Source of the DNA: JAKJGA01 sp029554345
GTDB taxonomy: Bacteria > Spirochaetota > UBA4802 > JAFGJZ01
Length of the DNA stretch: 64,000 nucleotides
Direction: 5' to 3'
Assembly (NCBI GenBank): GCA_035395685.1
Contig: DAOPBR010000002.1
Location: 97,694-161,693 of the forward strand
Part shown: positions 17,374-26,335 of the stretch, one piece after another
How the letters are laid out: every line of letters begins with the position of its first letter
How positions within the stretch are numbered: position 1 is the stretch's first letter
The notes under the pieces: model-generated
The model's input: only the letters and a program-made list of their open reading frames with translations
The model's database searches: none
Told to the model about the DNA's origin: nothing
Translations under genes and position numbers: made by a program

Positions 17374-18462
17374 TTATTTCTTCTGGAATGTCATTAAGAT
17401 ATTCCCTTTTTTATCAATAAAGCCCCACTCTGTTTCTGATTCAAATCTGGCCAGACCATCATGAAAAGACCACGCCATGGTGAATTGAAAATCGATTACT
17501 GTTTTATTATTTTTATCAATAAAGCCGTACTTCCCGTCTTTTTTTGCAAGAGCTAGGTCATCAAAAAACCAGTCGCATGATTCATATTGAAGTCCAATAA
17601 CAACATTCCCCATATTATCAATGAAACCGTATTTTCCGTTTTTATTAACCAGGGCAAGCCCTTCGTGGAATATGGAAGCACGTTCATACTGAAAATCCAC
17701 AATAACACGGCCTTCGGTGTTGATATAGCCCCATTTCCCATTGCGGGCCACCGGCGCAAGTCCGCTTGAAAAGCCCATGGCATCATCATATTCCGTATTA
17801 ATTATCAGCTTTCCTTCTTTGTTTATAAAACCGTACCTGTTTTTTTCTTTCAGTATTTTGACCATTGCGAGTCCGCCGGAGAACCCGGTTGAAAAATCAA
17901 ACTCTGTTTCAAAAACGATTTTTCCTCCCTTGTTTATAAAATCAACACGCCCTTTTCTCCCGTTTCTCCAGACCGGTGCAAACCCTTCATGAAAACTGCC
18001 TGCTGTGGCGAACTGATAATCGAGGACAACTTTCCCCTGTTTATCTATGTACCCTGCTTGTCCATCTTTTCTAACAGCAGCAAGACCTTCTGAAAAAGGT
18101 TTATAATCATCAAAGGTTTCAGAGGTGATTTGAATGCCCTTGTTGTTTATAAAAAGAAAAACATCGTGTTGTTTTACTTTGTCATACTTCGCTACACAGA
18201 AGATCCCTTCAGAATAAAAGTCAGAGGGTATGTCTTTATAAACCGGGGCTATAACGATTTTCCCTTTTTTATCAATCAGTCCCCATCCTCTATCAGTAGC
18301 AATCGGTGCGAGCCCACCGGAAAAATTATAGGGTTTAACATACTTGAAAAGATTCTGCCATCGGGTATTGACAGTGGTTGCGGATTTGCTGCTGGCTGCA
18401 CTAAACAGGGTTGTAATTAACAAACCTGTCATTGCGGCAGTAAATATTAATCTTCTTTTCAT
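17374..18462 (-). CDS. WG (KWG) repeat-containing exported protein
   Basis: A 362-residue protein with an N-terminal signal peptide (MKRRLIFTAAMTGLLITTLFSAAS). The remainder is a series of about eight repeats of some 35-40 residues, with the pattern F.EGLA.V...GK(W/Y)GFIDK.G..VI...Y. These are WG/KWG repeats, first noted in Leptospira, thought to form a beta-rich ligand-binding or adhesive structure. Probably periplasmic or surface-exposed. The start has GAAGGTGAAG just upstream. No partner gene is adjacent. Confidence 0.9.
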   Translation of the reverse strand: MKRRLIFTAAMTGLLITTLFSAASSKSATTVNTRWQNLFKYVKPYNFSGGLAPIATDRGWGLIDKKGKIVIAPVYKDIPSDFYSEGIFCVAKYDKVKQHDVFLFINNKGIQITSETFDDYKPFSEGLAAVRKDGQAGYIDKQGKVVLDYQFATAGSFHEGFAPVWRNGRKGRVDFINKGGKIVFETEFDFSTGFSGGLAMVKILKEKNRYGFINKEGKLIINTEYDDAMGFSSGLAPVARNGKWGYINTEGRVIVDFQYERASIFHEGLALVNKNGKYGFIDNMGNVVIGLQYESCDWFFDDLALAKKDGKYGFIDKNNKTVIDFQFTMAWSFHDGLARFESETEWGFIDKKGNILMTFQKK

Positions 18463-18563
18463 ACTTCACCTTCAGAATAGTTTTTTAGATGTTTCCGGTA
18501 AAGAATTATATCTTTACGTGTCTGTTACTGCAATAAAACAAAATACAGTGAAATGGCTACCAA

Positions 18564-18749
18564 TTAAATAACTACTTCACCATAGAACCCCGAATCTATT
18601 CTCCTGATAAGCATCTTGTTAAGTTTATAAAAAGCTTCTTCGCACACAAGGGCATAACTTTTCCCAAATTTTAACAACTCATTTTCATGAGGTACTTTTT
18701 GCAATGGAATGAACTTTCCGGCATTTATATAACCCATCATATTTCCCAT
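18564..18749 (-). CDS. Possible small protein, weak support
   Basis: A 61-codon frame (MGNMMGYINAGKFIPLQK...). It has no clear Shine-Dalgarno, no recognised domain and no membrane segment. It may start at the second or third Met. The residue mix is not obviously nonsense, so it could be a fragment of a decayed gene in this remnant-rich area. Confidence 0.2.
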   Translation of the reverse strand: MGNMMGYINAGKFIPLQKVPHENELLKFGKSYALVCEEAFYKLNKMLIRRIDSGFYGEVVI

Positions 18750-18763
18750 ACAGGAGGCATCTC

Positions 18764-18865
18764 ATGAAACTACTTGTATCAATTTTAACATTTTATGTCA
18801 TCCTTTTTTTACATTTAGCAGGGGACAGTCATAGTAAGATGCAATTAAAACCCTCGTTCTTTTGA
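18764..18865 (+). CDS. Possible 33-residue secreted peptide or truncated gene start
   Basis: A perfect AGGAGG (18752-18757) stands 6 nt before an ATG opening a signal-peptide-like sequence (MKLLVSILTFYVILFLHLAG) that stops after 33 codons. The stop lies in the loop of a long hairpin bordering the 23S rRNA remnant. I read it as either a small peptide or the 5' end of an exported-protein gene cut off by rearrangement. Confidence 0.35.
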   Translation: MKLLVSILTFYVILFLHLAGDSHSKMQLKPSFF

Positions 18866-18885
18866 AACGAATGTTTTAATTGCAT
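18839..18885. repeat. Long inverted repeat next to the 23S remnant
   Basis: A perfect 13-bp stem, ATGCAATTAAAAC / GTTTTAATTGCAT, encloses a 21-nt loop that itself pairs TCGTT with AACGA. It lies about 20 nt beyond the 3' end of the 23S rRNA fragment and could be the old rRNA processing stem or the border of an inserted element. No T run follows on either side. Confidence 0.5.
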
Positions 18886-18907
18886 TAAGAAAGATATAAT
18901 AATATAG

Positions 18908-19336
<429 letters not shown>

Positions 19337-19340
19337 TTAT

Positions 19341-20675
19341 TTACTCTATTGCCTGCAAAGAACGTTTTTTTATTATATTGCTGTAATATCTTCCGCTCTT
19401 TTTAATAATTCTTTTTTGAGAATCATAGTCAACTCCTATAATTCCAAATCTTTTATCATATCCGAAAGCCCATTCGAAATTATCCATTAATGACCAGACA
19501 TAATATGCTATCACATTTAATCCTTCTTCATTCATTTTTACAACTGCCTCAAGATGACTTCTTAAATATTCCAGCCTTTCAGTATCTTCAATTTCACCAT
19601 TTTTTATTTCATCTTTAAATGCTGAACCATTTTCAGTAATCATTACCGGAATATCAGTATATTTTTCTCTAATCTGTCTGACAATATCAATAAAACCTTC
19701 AGGAGAAATTTCCCAACCCATAGCAGTCTTCTTTCGGCCCATGTCAACATGCGATCCCTGCAAGAATGCATCTCGGTCATAACGCATGTTAAAATCCATG
19801 TAGTAATTAACTCCAAGAAAATCTGTTTCTCCATTTATAATTTTGAGATCATCATCCTGAATGTGAGAAAAATCAATATGATTGGACTCGTAATAATCAA
19901 GCATATCAACCGGATACTGACCTTTAAAAAGAGGTTCTAAAAACCATCGATTGGCAAAACCGTCATATCTTGAAGCTGCGAGCTTATCCGTTTCTGTTTC
20001 CGAATATGGATATGCAGGTCCTAAATTTAGAGTTATTCCAATTTTTGATTTAAGCCCCGTTTGCCGGAATATATTCAAAGCTCTGCCATGAGTCAGCAAA
20101 AGGTGATGCGCGGTTTGAATAGCATCCTGAAGATTTTTATGCCCTGGAGCATGCTGACCATAAAGATGCCCAAGCATACTTATGCAATACGGCTCATTAT
20201 GAGTAACCCAGTATTTTACCCTATCTCCGAATTTATTAAATAAAAGTTCTGAATAATCTTCAAAATATCCGCAGATTTCTCTTGAAATCCATCCGCCCTT
20301 CTCATACATCCATTGAGGCAAATCCCAATGATACATAGTCAGCATCGGACTTATTCCATTATCAAGAAGCTTATCTATTAATCTATTATAAAAATCAATT
20401 CCCTTCTCATTTACATGTCCGGGATGAGGAATAACTCTCGGCCAGGAAACAGAAAATCTGTAAGAATCAAGCCCGATTTCTTTCATCAATGCAATATCAT
20501 TTTCATAAAGATGATAATGGTCGCATGCAACATCTCCATTATCTCCATTAGCAATTTTACCGGGAATATGCGAAAACACATCCCAGATAGAAGAAGTCTT
20601 TCCATCACTATCATGTGCTCCCTCAATCTGATATGCTGCAGTTGCTGCACCAAAAATAAAATCCTTCTCAAACAT
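19341..20675 (-). CDS. bglA: GH1 beta-glucosidase / 6-phospho-beta-glucosidase family
   Basis: A 444-residue, full-length glycoside hydrolase family 1 enzyme. It shows FIFGAATAAYQIEGA at the start, YRFSVSWPRV, the acid/base Glu in VTHNEPYC, the nucleophile Glu in VMITENGSAF and LMDNFEWAFGYDKRFGI near the end. Without a signal peptide it should act on beta-linked disaccharides in the cytoplasm; residues deciding phospho versus free sugars were not resolved. GGAG stands 6 nt before the ATG. Its stop is only a few bases from the 23S rRNA remnant, so a rearrangement reached its 3' edge without damaging it. No transporter is adjacent. Confidence 0.95.
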   Translation of the reverse strand: MFEKDFIFGAATAAYQIEGAHDSDGKTSSIWDVFSHIPGKIANGDNGDVACDHYHLYENDIALMKEIGLDSYRFSVSWPRVIPHPGHVNEKGIDFYNRLIDKLLDNGISPMLTMYHWDLPQWMYEKGGWISREICGYFEDYSELLFNKFGDRVKYWVTHNEPYCISMLGHLYGQHAPGHKNLQDAIQTAHHLLLTHGRALNIFRQTGLKSKIGITLNLGPAYPYSETETDKLAASRYDGFANRWFLEPLFKGQYPVDMLDYYESNHIDFSHIQDDDLKIINGETDFLGVNYYMDFNMRYDRDAFLQGSHVDMGRKKTAMGWEISPEGFIDIVRQIREKYTDIPVMITENGSAFKDEIKNGEIEDTERLEYLRSHLEAVVKMNEEGLNVIAYYVWSLMDNFEWAFGYDKRFGIIGVDYDSQKRIIKKSGRYYSNIIKKRSLQAIE

Positions 20676-20806
20676 AACGGCTCCAGACAGGTTTATAACC
20701 TTAATTTCATTATCAGAAATAATTTTATATTTTGATCAATTCTTTTTTTGTTAGAAAATATTCGGAAAATATTTTTTTCTTTTTAGGAATATTGTGATAA
20801 TTTTTA

Positions 20807-21478
20807 TTACTTTCCAATGATCTTTAAATATTCTTTTTCACTAACCGGCTGAATCACGATATTAACATCCACATTGGTCAAAGATGCTCTTAATTCATCA
20901 ATTTTCCATGTTCCATTATATTTACGTAACTCAAAACCGCAATAATAGGTTTGTGTACCACAACGGTATAATACTGTTCTGAAAGTTATACTCTCTGCGC
21001 CATATTTCTTACAGCGGGTTTTCAGTATATTTTTAAAATTATCAGTTCTAGTCTGTTGTTCATTCGGAACATCTATTCTTTCAATTGTTAAATCTTCAAG
21101 ATTCAACTGCTGAAGCTTTATATCAATATCCTTAAGTATATTCTGTTCTTTATTGGCATCTGTTAAGGTAAATCCAATCAAAAAAGTAACATACTGATTA
21201 ACCATTCGACGGTGCTTTTCTTCATAAGCAGGACGTTTTGCATTATCTCCAAAATCTTTTTTTGCCATTTCCAGATTATAACCGTCGACATATTCCTGAA
21301 GATCAAAATACTGTATGATATTATCTGCATTTTTTTCTTTGGCAGCTTCCGTAAAATCCTGAAGCAGTTTATTGATACTTTCTTCATCTTTTAAATTATC
21401 CGAAGATAAAGCTTTCGAGCAGGCAAATAATGATATCAGTGATATAAGGATCATCGTTACGATAATTTTTGCTTTCAT
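20807..21478 (-). CDS. Lipoprotein of unknown function
   Basis: A 223-residue protein with a type II signal peptide, lipobox LFAC at residues 17-20, preceded by GAGGAG. The mature part is mostly alpha+beta with a charged helical start (DEESINKLLQDFTEAAKEKNADNI) and a C-terminal ending YNGTWKIDELR, a layout reminiscent of NTF2/SnoaL-like or DUF4878-type lipoproteins. Four cysteines after the lipobox may form disulfides. No partner gene; function not predictable. Confidence 0.8.
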   Translation of the reverse strand: MKAKIIVTMILISLISLFACSKALSSDNLKDEESINKLLQDFTEAAKEKNADNIIQYFDLQEYVDGYNLEMAKKDFGDNAKRPAYEEKHRRMVNQYVTFLIGFTLTDANKEQNILKDIDIKLQQLNLEDLTIERIDVPNEQQTRTDNFKNILKTRCKKYGAESITFRTVLYRCGTQTYYCGFELRKYNGTWKIDELRASLTNVDVNIVIQPVSEKEYLKIIGK

Positions 21479-21827
21479 CTAAATCTCCTCAATTCTGAGT
21501 ATTTTTCAGTTTCTAATTTTACGAAATACTATTGTTTATCAGGTATTTATTAACAAAACAATATCATAATGCATAATTAGTATATATAGTCAATTATTTT
21601 TTATAGTTTGCATAATTCAACGCCGTAATCGCTACATTAAACTCAAACAAAGAAATAATTGTTTGGATTAATTCCTATAAATTACGATGATAACATCGCC
21701 AATCAATGCTTTTAATCCTTTTTTGATACACATAACAATTTCATGCATTCAACAGCTTCATGTTTCTCATTTTACTGCTAAGGCATCATAATAGTAATAA
21801 TTTTTTAGACTTCTTGTATCATAATAA
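21479..21827. other. AT-rich intergenic region
   Basis: About 350 bases between divergent genes. Apart from the promoter at its right end I see no gene, RNA or strong hairpin. Confidence 0.5.
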
Positions 21828-21855
21828 TTGACAAAACAAATGAATATGCTATAAA
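21828..21855 (+). promoter_or_regulatory. Consensus promoter placing the start site at the ATG
   Basis: TTGACA (21828-21833), a 16-nt spacer and TATAAA (21850-21855). The ATG of the downstream gene begins 6 nt after the -10 and there is no Shine-Dalgarno, so the mRNA may be leaderless. Confidence 0.65.
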
Positions 21856-21861
21856 GAATAT

Positions 21862-22353
21862 ATGATTAAATTAATTGCTGTCTCCCTCCTTGCAACACTG
21901 GTTTTTAGTTCCGAAATATTCGCAAACCAGATGGGCGCGTCAATGCCCGTCAAGGCAATTGGCACTTCAATTGATTATATTCATTCATTCGACGGCGATA
22001 AACGCAATGACGGTGCAGTATTTTTATCAGGAAAAGCGGGCTATTTCGGATTTTTCTCTTTTCTCGCATCTGCCGACGCCGGTTATAAAATCAGAGAAAA
22101 ATCATACTCTGGAAAACTCGGACTTCAGACCATGATTCTATTTGCGGGGATTGAAGCCGGTTTCTCGTCAAAATACAAAACAGACGATGACTCAAAAAAA
22201 TACTTTCCGGGTGCTTACACGGGTCTCTGCTTCACCTATCCTGCTAATAGCAGTTCTCTGATCTCTGCAGCCGCTGGATTCAATTTCTATTCGCGCAAAT
22301 CTGAAAATGAATTCTATTTCAAACTCGGATATCTTTTCAATTTCGCCGATTGA
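21862..22353 (+). CDS. Small outer-membrane beta-barrel-like protein
   Basis: A 163-residue protein with a clear signal peptide (MIKLIAVSLLATLVFSSEIFA). The mature part alternates polar and aromatic residues in strands (YFGFFSFLASADAGYKI, GKLGLQTMILFAGIEAGF, ISAAAGFNFYSRKSENEFYF) and ends in LGYLFNFAD, as an eight-strand porin-like barrel would. No family recognised. The start is supported by the signal peptide rather than by a ribosome-binding site (none is visible). Confidence 0.75.
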   Translation: MIKLIAVSLLATLVFSSEIFANQMGASMPVKAIGTSIDYIHSFDGDKRNDGAVFLSGKAGYFGFFSFLASADAGYKIREKSYSGKLGLQTMILFAGIEAGFSSKYKTDDDSKKYFPGAYTGLCFTYPANSSSLISAAAGFNFYSRKSENEFYFKLGYLFNFAD

Positions 22354-22371
22354 TTATTTTCACAAAAGCAT

Positions 22372-22863
22372 CTACTTTATTTTTCTATGCATCCAGATTA
22401 TATCGAGTTTTTTGCCGAATTTTTCCGCAATGGCGGGAAAATTTCCGCATTCATTAAAATCATGTTTCTTATGAAAATTTATGCTTCCATGGTTTTCAGA
22501 AGCTATTTCAGCCATAATATTTTCTATTCCGGCTTCTGCGGCATCTTCAATAAGTTTGCCGAGAATGGAGCTTCCTATTCCTTTGCCGGTAAATGACGGA
22601 TGCAGAAAATATGATACCGATGCAGTTTTCTTAAAAATCCCCATCGGGCTGTACGGCCGCATAAAACCGAATCCGGCAAAATTTGAATTTTGATAAACGG
22701 CATACGCGGGATAATTTGCAACGGTCTTAAGCATCATCGCAAAATATTTATCCGGCATCCGTACATCGGCAAATGCCGAAAATTCATTCTCAGCATAGTA
22801 ATTAAAAATATCCATTACATCAACTGCATGATTTTCAGAAAGACGTTCAAATTTAATATTCAT
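22372..22863 (-). CDS. GNAT N-acetyltransferase, phosphinothricin acetyltransferase-like
   Basis: A 163-residue protein. It shows the PAT-like order: IFNYYAENEFSAFAD, GFGFMRPYSPM, then the acetyl-CoA motif SYFLHPSFTGKGIGSSILGKL and the ending IASENHGSINFHKKHDFNECGNF. It probably acetylates a small amine or amino-acid analogue. I chose the ATG at 22861-22863, with AAAGGAG 5 nt upstream. Convergent with the barrel gene and divergent from the MocR regulator. Confidence 0.9.
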   Translation of the reverse strand: MNIKFERLSENHAVDVMDIFNYYAENEFSAFADVRMPDKYFAMMLKTVANYPAYAVYQNSNFAGFGFMRPYSPMGIFKKTASVSYFLHPSFTGKGIGSSILGKLIEDAAEAGIENIMAEIASENHGSINFHKKHDFNECGNFPAIAEKFGKKLDIIWMHRKIK

Positions 22864-22978
22864 ATAAACTCCTTTTTCTTTCATTTTCTATACTTTTAAA
22901 AAGGAATTGCAATATGCAGTACAAACAGAATTCACATATAACAGTTGACATTTATTGATTCTGTTATACTCAGGCGTA

Positions 22979-24394
22979 ATGAAGAAATATCTGACTGTTG
23001 CAGACCGCATAACAAAACTTATTGAAAGCGGCGTTTTAAAATCCCGCGATAAAATTCCTTCTATACGCGAAATGTCCGTTCAGATGAATCTCAGCATGAT
23101 GACTATCCTGAACGGATACAGGCTTCTCGAAGAACAGGGAATTATCGCGAGCCATCCGCAATCCGGCTATTACGTGCGCCCCGAAAACATGAGATTCAGT
23201 CATTCCGCCATCAGCAATTTTATCGAATCAGACACGAAAATAAAAATCTTAACCGATCATATAAAAATTTCTCCGGAGACCGAAAAGCTTCTTGAAGATT
23301 CAATGCGCGAAGACATCATCCCGCTCGGCATCGGATTCCCCTATTCGGACGAAAAAATAAATGAAGAACTTTCTCTTCACCTGTCGAGACGCATACGCGA
23401 AAATCCCGATAAAAATAACCGTTACAATTTCGGCAGAGGAAATAACGCTTTAAGGGAAATTTTTTCACGGAAGATGATCGAATCATTCTGCGAAACATCA
23501 TCCGATGAAATAATAATAACTTCCGGAGCAACGCCGGGACTTTTGTCGGCTCTGCTCGCAGTTACTAAAACCGGTGATTCGGTTGCGGTTGAGTCACCCG
23601 GCTATCACGGATTCTTCGGTCTGATATCAAAACTCGGTCTAAAAGCACTCGAAGTTCAAACTAATTCTGTTTCGGGTTTTGACGTTGAAACATTTGAAAA
23701 AACTGTTAAAAAGAAAAAGATTTCAGCAGTAATACTGTCACCGAATTTTTCGAATCCGACCGGCGCGAAAATGAGCGATCCGGCGAAAGAAAGGCTCGCC
23801 TGCATTTCAGCACAATACGGAATTCCTGTTATCGAAGACGACAGCTACGGCGATTTGTTTTTCGCGTCAAAGCCGCGCGCGATAAAATCATATAATCCCG
23901 ACAATACAATTTACGTATCCAGTCTCAGCAAATCAATCGCGCCGGGATATAAAACAGGCTGGGTTGCGGGGGGAATTTATCAAAAGGACATTCATAAAAT
24001 ATTAAACACGGCCTACTCAGTTCCGTCGGCATTTATTCAGTCAGGGCTCGCTTCATTCATGTCTAAAAGCTTTTATTCTCATTCGATGAAAAAACTCCGC
24101 AGAATTTACAGAGAAAACATATCGGCTTATCAGGCATTTTTCTCTGAACATATCCCCGAATGCGAAGTCAGCAATCCGGAAGGAGGATTCTTTCTCTGGA
24201 TAAAAGCACCGGATAAAACCGATTCAAGGAATATAGCTTATCTGGCGGTTAAAAACGGTTTTACAATCGCACCTGGAATAATTTTTTCTGCAAGAAGCAA
24301 TTTTGCTAATTATTTCAGGCTCAACTCCGCATGTCTCTTTTCTGAAAAAACCGAGAAAGCGCTTAAAATTTTCGCGGAACTTATCAGAAAATAA
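22979..24394 (+). CDS. MocR-type regulator: GntR wHTH fused to a class I aminotransferase
   Basis: A 471-residue protein. Residues 1-75 form a GntR winged helix (RITKLIESGVLKSRDKIPSIRE, TILNGYRLLEEQGII, QSGYYV). The remainder is a fold-type I PLP enzyme: FGRGNNALREIF, ITSGATPGLLSALL, LSPNFSNPTGAKMS, VIEDDSYGDLFF and the PLP-binding Lys in VSSLSKSIAPGYKTGW. MocR proteins use PLP or an amine adduct as effector and usually control a neighbouring gene. TAACAG ... CTGTTA (22939-22966) overlapping the upstream region is a possible operator. The nearest same-strand target is the FabV-like gene 60 nt downstream. Confidence 0.92.
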   Translation: MKKYLTVADRITKLIESGVLKSRDKIPSIREMSVQMNLSMMTILNGYRLLEEQGIIASHPQSGYYVRPENMRFSHSAISNFIESDTKIKILTDHIKISPETEKLLEDSMREDIIPLGIGFPYSDEKINEELSLHLSRRIRENPDKNNRYNFGRGNNALREIFSRKMIESFCETSSDEIIITSGATPGLLSALLAVTKTGDSVAVESPGYHGFFGLISKLGLKALEVQTNSVSGFDVETFEKTVKKKKISAVILSPNFSNPTGAKMSDPAKERLACISAQYGIPVIEDDSYGDLFFASKPRAIKSYNPDNTIYVSSLSKSIAPGYKTGWVAGGIYQKDIHKILNTAYSVPSAFIQSGLASFMSKSFYSHSMKKLRRIYRENISAYQAFFSEHIPECEVSNPEGGFFLWIKAPDKTDSRNIAYLAVKNGFTIAPGIIFSARSNFANYFRLNSACLFSEKTEKALKIFAELIRK

Positions 24395-24454
24395 TTACTT
24401 TACATAAAATGTAACTGCTCAAATTCTGTTTTTGTTCATATTTTGGAGGAATAA

Positions 24455-25558
24455 ATGCAGCTTGAAACATTTGAAAAGAAGCCTCTCGGCGGGGCTGATT
24501 TGAAGGTTATCATGAAAACCCTCATGTCAGAGGGACAGAAAGGCGCAGACGAGCTTCTCGAAAAACAGATAAAAGAGATAAAAACTCTCGGCGTAAAACT
24601 TCCGTCAGACCATGTTGTGCTAATGCTCGGCGGATCAAACGGAATTCTCCGCGCAGTAACGCTTCAGCTTCTTTTCGGCGAAAAGATTCCGGTTTACGGA
24701 GTGCATTATGACAGAGCCAATCTTCAGATAGGCTACAATCATGTTGAATCTATCAAAAAAGAAGCGGCTAAACAGAATGTTGATTCAAGATGGTGGAATA
24801 TTGACGCGACTGATCCTAAAGCAATAGAAGAAGTAGTTAACACAATCAAAGAAAAGTATTCAGTTGTTCATCTGATTAACGGAATTGCAGCCGGTGCAAC
24901 AAAACGCTACGAAGAACACGGCACAATAAAAGTCAAAGATATCGATCTGTCTTATCATCCGGTTTATCAGTATCCTGATTTTTCAAAAATCGACAATTTT
25001 AAAAAATTCGGAATGGTTGATGTTGCAGTAGCAAATGAGGGCGACATAGAAAGAACAAATAAGTTCATGGGAACTTCCACTACTCTTTGGGTTGAACCTC
25101 TTGCAAAAGCAGGTCTTATAAAAAAAGATGTAAGCATAGTTGCTTTCGCAGATTACGATTTCGAGAAAGATGATCCCGTCTACGGAATGGGCCCTCTTGC
25201 AGGCGCCAAAATTCTTCAGAGAAAAAGTATGGCTGACGCAAAGAACAATTTCGGTGTAAAAGCTGTCAGACTTTGCTATCCTGCGATGGATACAACGGCA
25301 ATTGGAGCAATCCCTGGCGGATTATTGATGCTTGCAATGACAAGCGTTGTTCTTAATGAAAAAGGTAAATTCAAGAATCTTCATACTCTTGCAGAAGAGA
25401 CAATGGAAATATTCAAACCTGACTTCAATAAAGAAGAACTCCGCACTGATGATGATTTTCAGAAAATGCTTCCTGAATTCCATGCAAGAGTCGACGCGCT
25501 TAAGGAAGAAGATTTTCCAAAAGCATTTGAATCTCTCACAAAAGTATCAATGCCTTAA
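24455..25558 (+). CDS. FabV/Ter-like trans-2-enoyl-ACP/CoA reductase, divergent
   Basis: A 367-residue protein. The Rossmann start HVVLMLGGSNGILRAVTLQL, the VHLINGIAAGATKRY loop, VEPLAKAGLIKKDVSIVAF and the end IPGGLLMLAMTSVVLNEKGK follow the FabV order. The hallmark catalytic Tyr-x8-Lys is present as YGMGPLAGAK (Y243, K252). FabV and Ter are NADH-dependent enoyl reductases of fatty-acid synthesis or butyrate-type fermentation. This one is about 30 residues shorter at the N-terminus than classical FabV, and its glycine motif differs, so substrate choice is uncertain. TGGAGGA precedes the ATG and a strong terminator follows. Confidence 0.75.
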   Translation: MQLETFEKKPLGGADLKVIMKTLMSEGQKGADELLEKQIKEIKTLGVKLPSDHVVLMLGGSNGILRAVTLQLLFGEKIPVYGVHYDRANLQIGYNHVESIKKEAAKQNVDSRWWNIDATDPKAIEEVVNTIKEKYSVVHLINGIAAGATKRYEEHGTIKVKDIDLSYHPVYQYPDFSKIDNFKKFGMVDVAVANEGDIERTNKFMGTSTTLWVEPLAKAGLIKKDVSIVAFADYDFEKDDPVYGMGPLAGAKILQRKSMADAKNNFGVKAVRLCYPAMDTTAIGAIPGGLLMLAMTSVVLNEKGKFKNLHTLAEETMEIFKPDFNKEELRTDDDFQKMLPEFHARVDALKEEDFPKAFESLTKVSMP

Positions 25559-25583
25559 CGGAATACCATATCTTTAAACAAAT

Positions 25584-25612
25584 AAAAAAGACCGCGAAAG
25601 CGGTCCTTTTTA
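25584..25612. terminator. Rho-independent terminator, bidirectional
   Basis: The stem GACCGC GAAA GCGGTC lies between A and T runs, shared by the FabV-like gene and the convergent hypothetical gene. Confidence 0.9.
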
Positions 25613-25624
25613 TTTTCAATCAAG

Positions 25625-26239
25625 TTATCTTCTTATTTTATCTAAAGAATAATTCTGATAAAACAATAACTCTCCTTCATTATCGAAAATATAAATTGTG
25701 GCATAATTGAAAAACTGATACTTCTTTCTGTATTGCGACAGAAGCTCCGTTCTTACCGGAAGATAGCTTTCAAGAATATATGGTTTGCCCGTGTTAGGAT
25801 TAATTCCGGTTTTGAAATCTTTCGGATATTTATTAATTACTTTTTTTCCGTCTTCTTCCTTTTCAAACTGTGTTTTATCATCAGGCGTAGACGCGAAATG
25901 TTTAATTATTATTTTCTTGAGAGTGACTTTTCGGTTGTTGAAAGTGTTCCAAACCCATTCCTTGTCCTCAACTGTGCCCATCATAAAAATATAAAGTTCA
26001 AGCGGCGAATCAGTATTATTTTTGAGGGCAAATTCGACCTGAAGAAGCTCGCCTTTTCCGGTAGGATCTATCTTTTTATTGAATGATAGATTTTCTATAC
26101 CGAAAACATCGGTTGAAACAATCTGTTCAGGCTTTTCGATTTTTGTTTTATTCTTTTCGTCTTTTACCGCATCACTCTGGGAAAAAACGAAAGACACGGG
26201 AACAATTAAAGCCAGCATTATATAAATTCTTCTAAACAT
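25625..26239 (-). CDS. Exported protein of unknown function
   Basis: About 204 residues. The start at 26237-26239 (MFRRIYIML) has GGAGGA 5 nt upstream and opens a signal peptide ending VSFVFSQ. The mature part is beta-rich (FNKKIDPTGKGELLQVEFALKN, PLELYIFMMGTVEDKEW), probably an immunoglobulin-like or similar sandwich, and ends YIFDNEGELLFYQNYSL. I know no family. It may be periplasmic. It stands alone between a terminator and the TPR gene pair. Confidence 0.75.
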   Translation of the reverse strand: MFRRIYIMLALIVPVSFVFSQSDAVKDEKNKTKIEKPEQIVSTDVFGIENLSFNKKIDPTGKGELLQVEFALKNNTDSPLELYIFMMGTVEDKEWVWNTFNNRKVTLKKIIIKHFASTPDDKTQFEKEEDGKKVINKYPKDFKTGINPNTGKPYILESYLPVRTELLSQYRKKYQFFNYATIYIFDNEGELLFYQNYSLDKIRR

Positions 26240-26335
26240 CGAATCCTCCGGGACAGAATACATTCCGCTTCTTACTATATATCGGAAGATTAGCTTTTGC
26301 TTAAAAGAAATTTTCGCGTGATTTAAAATAATTTG

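Noticed and set aside
22945..22970. TTGACA and TATACT before the MocR gene as a promoter
   Set aside because: The spacer is only 14 nt, too short for a normal sigma-70 promoter; mentioned only as a possible operator region.
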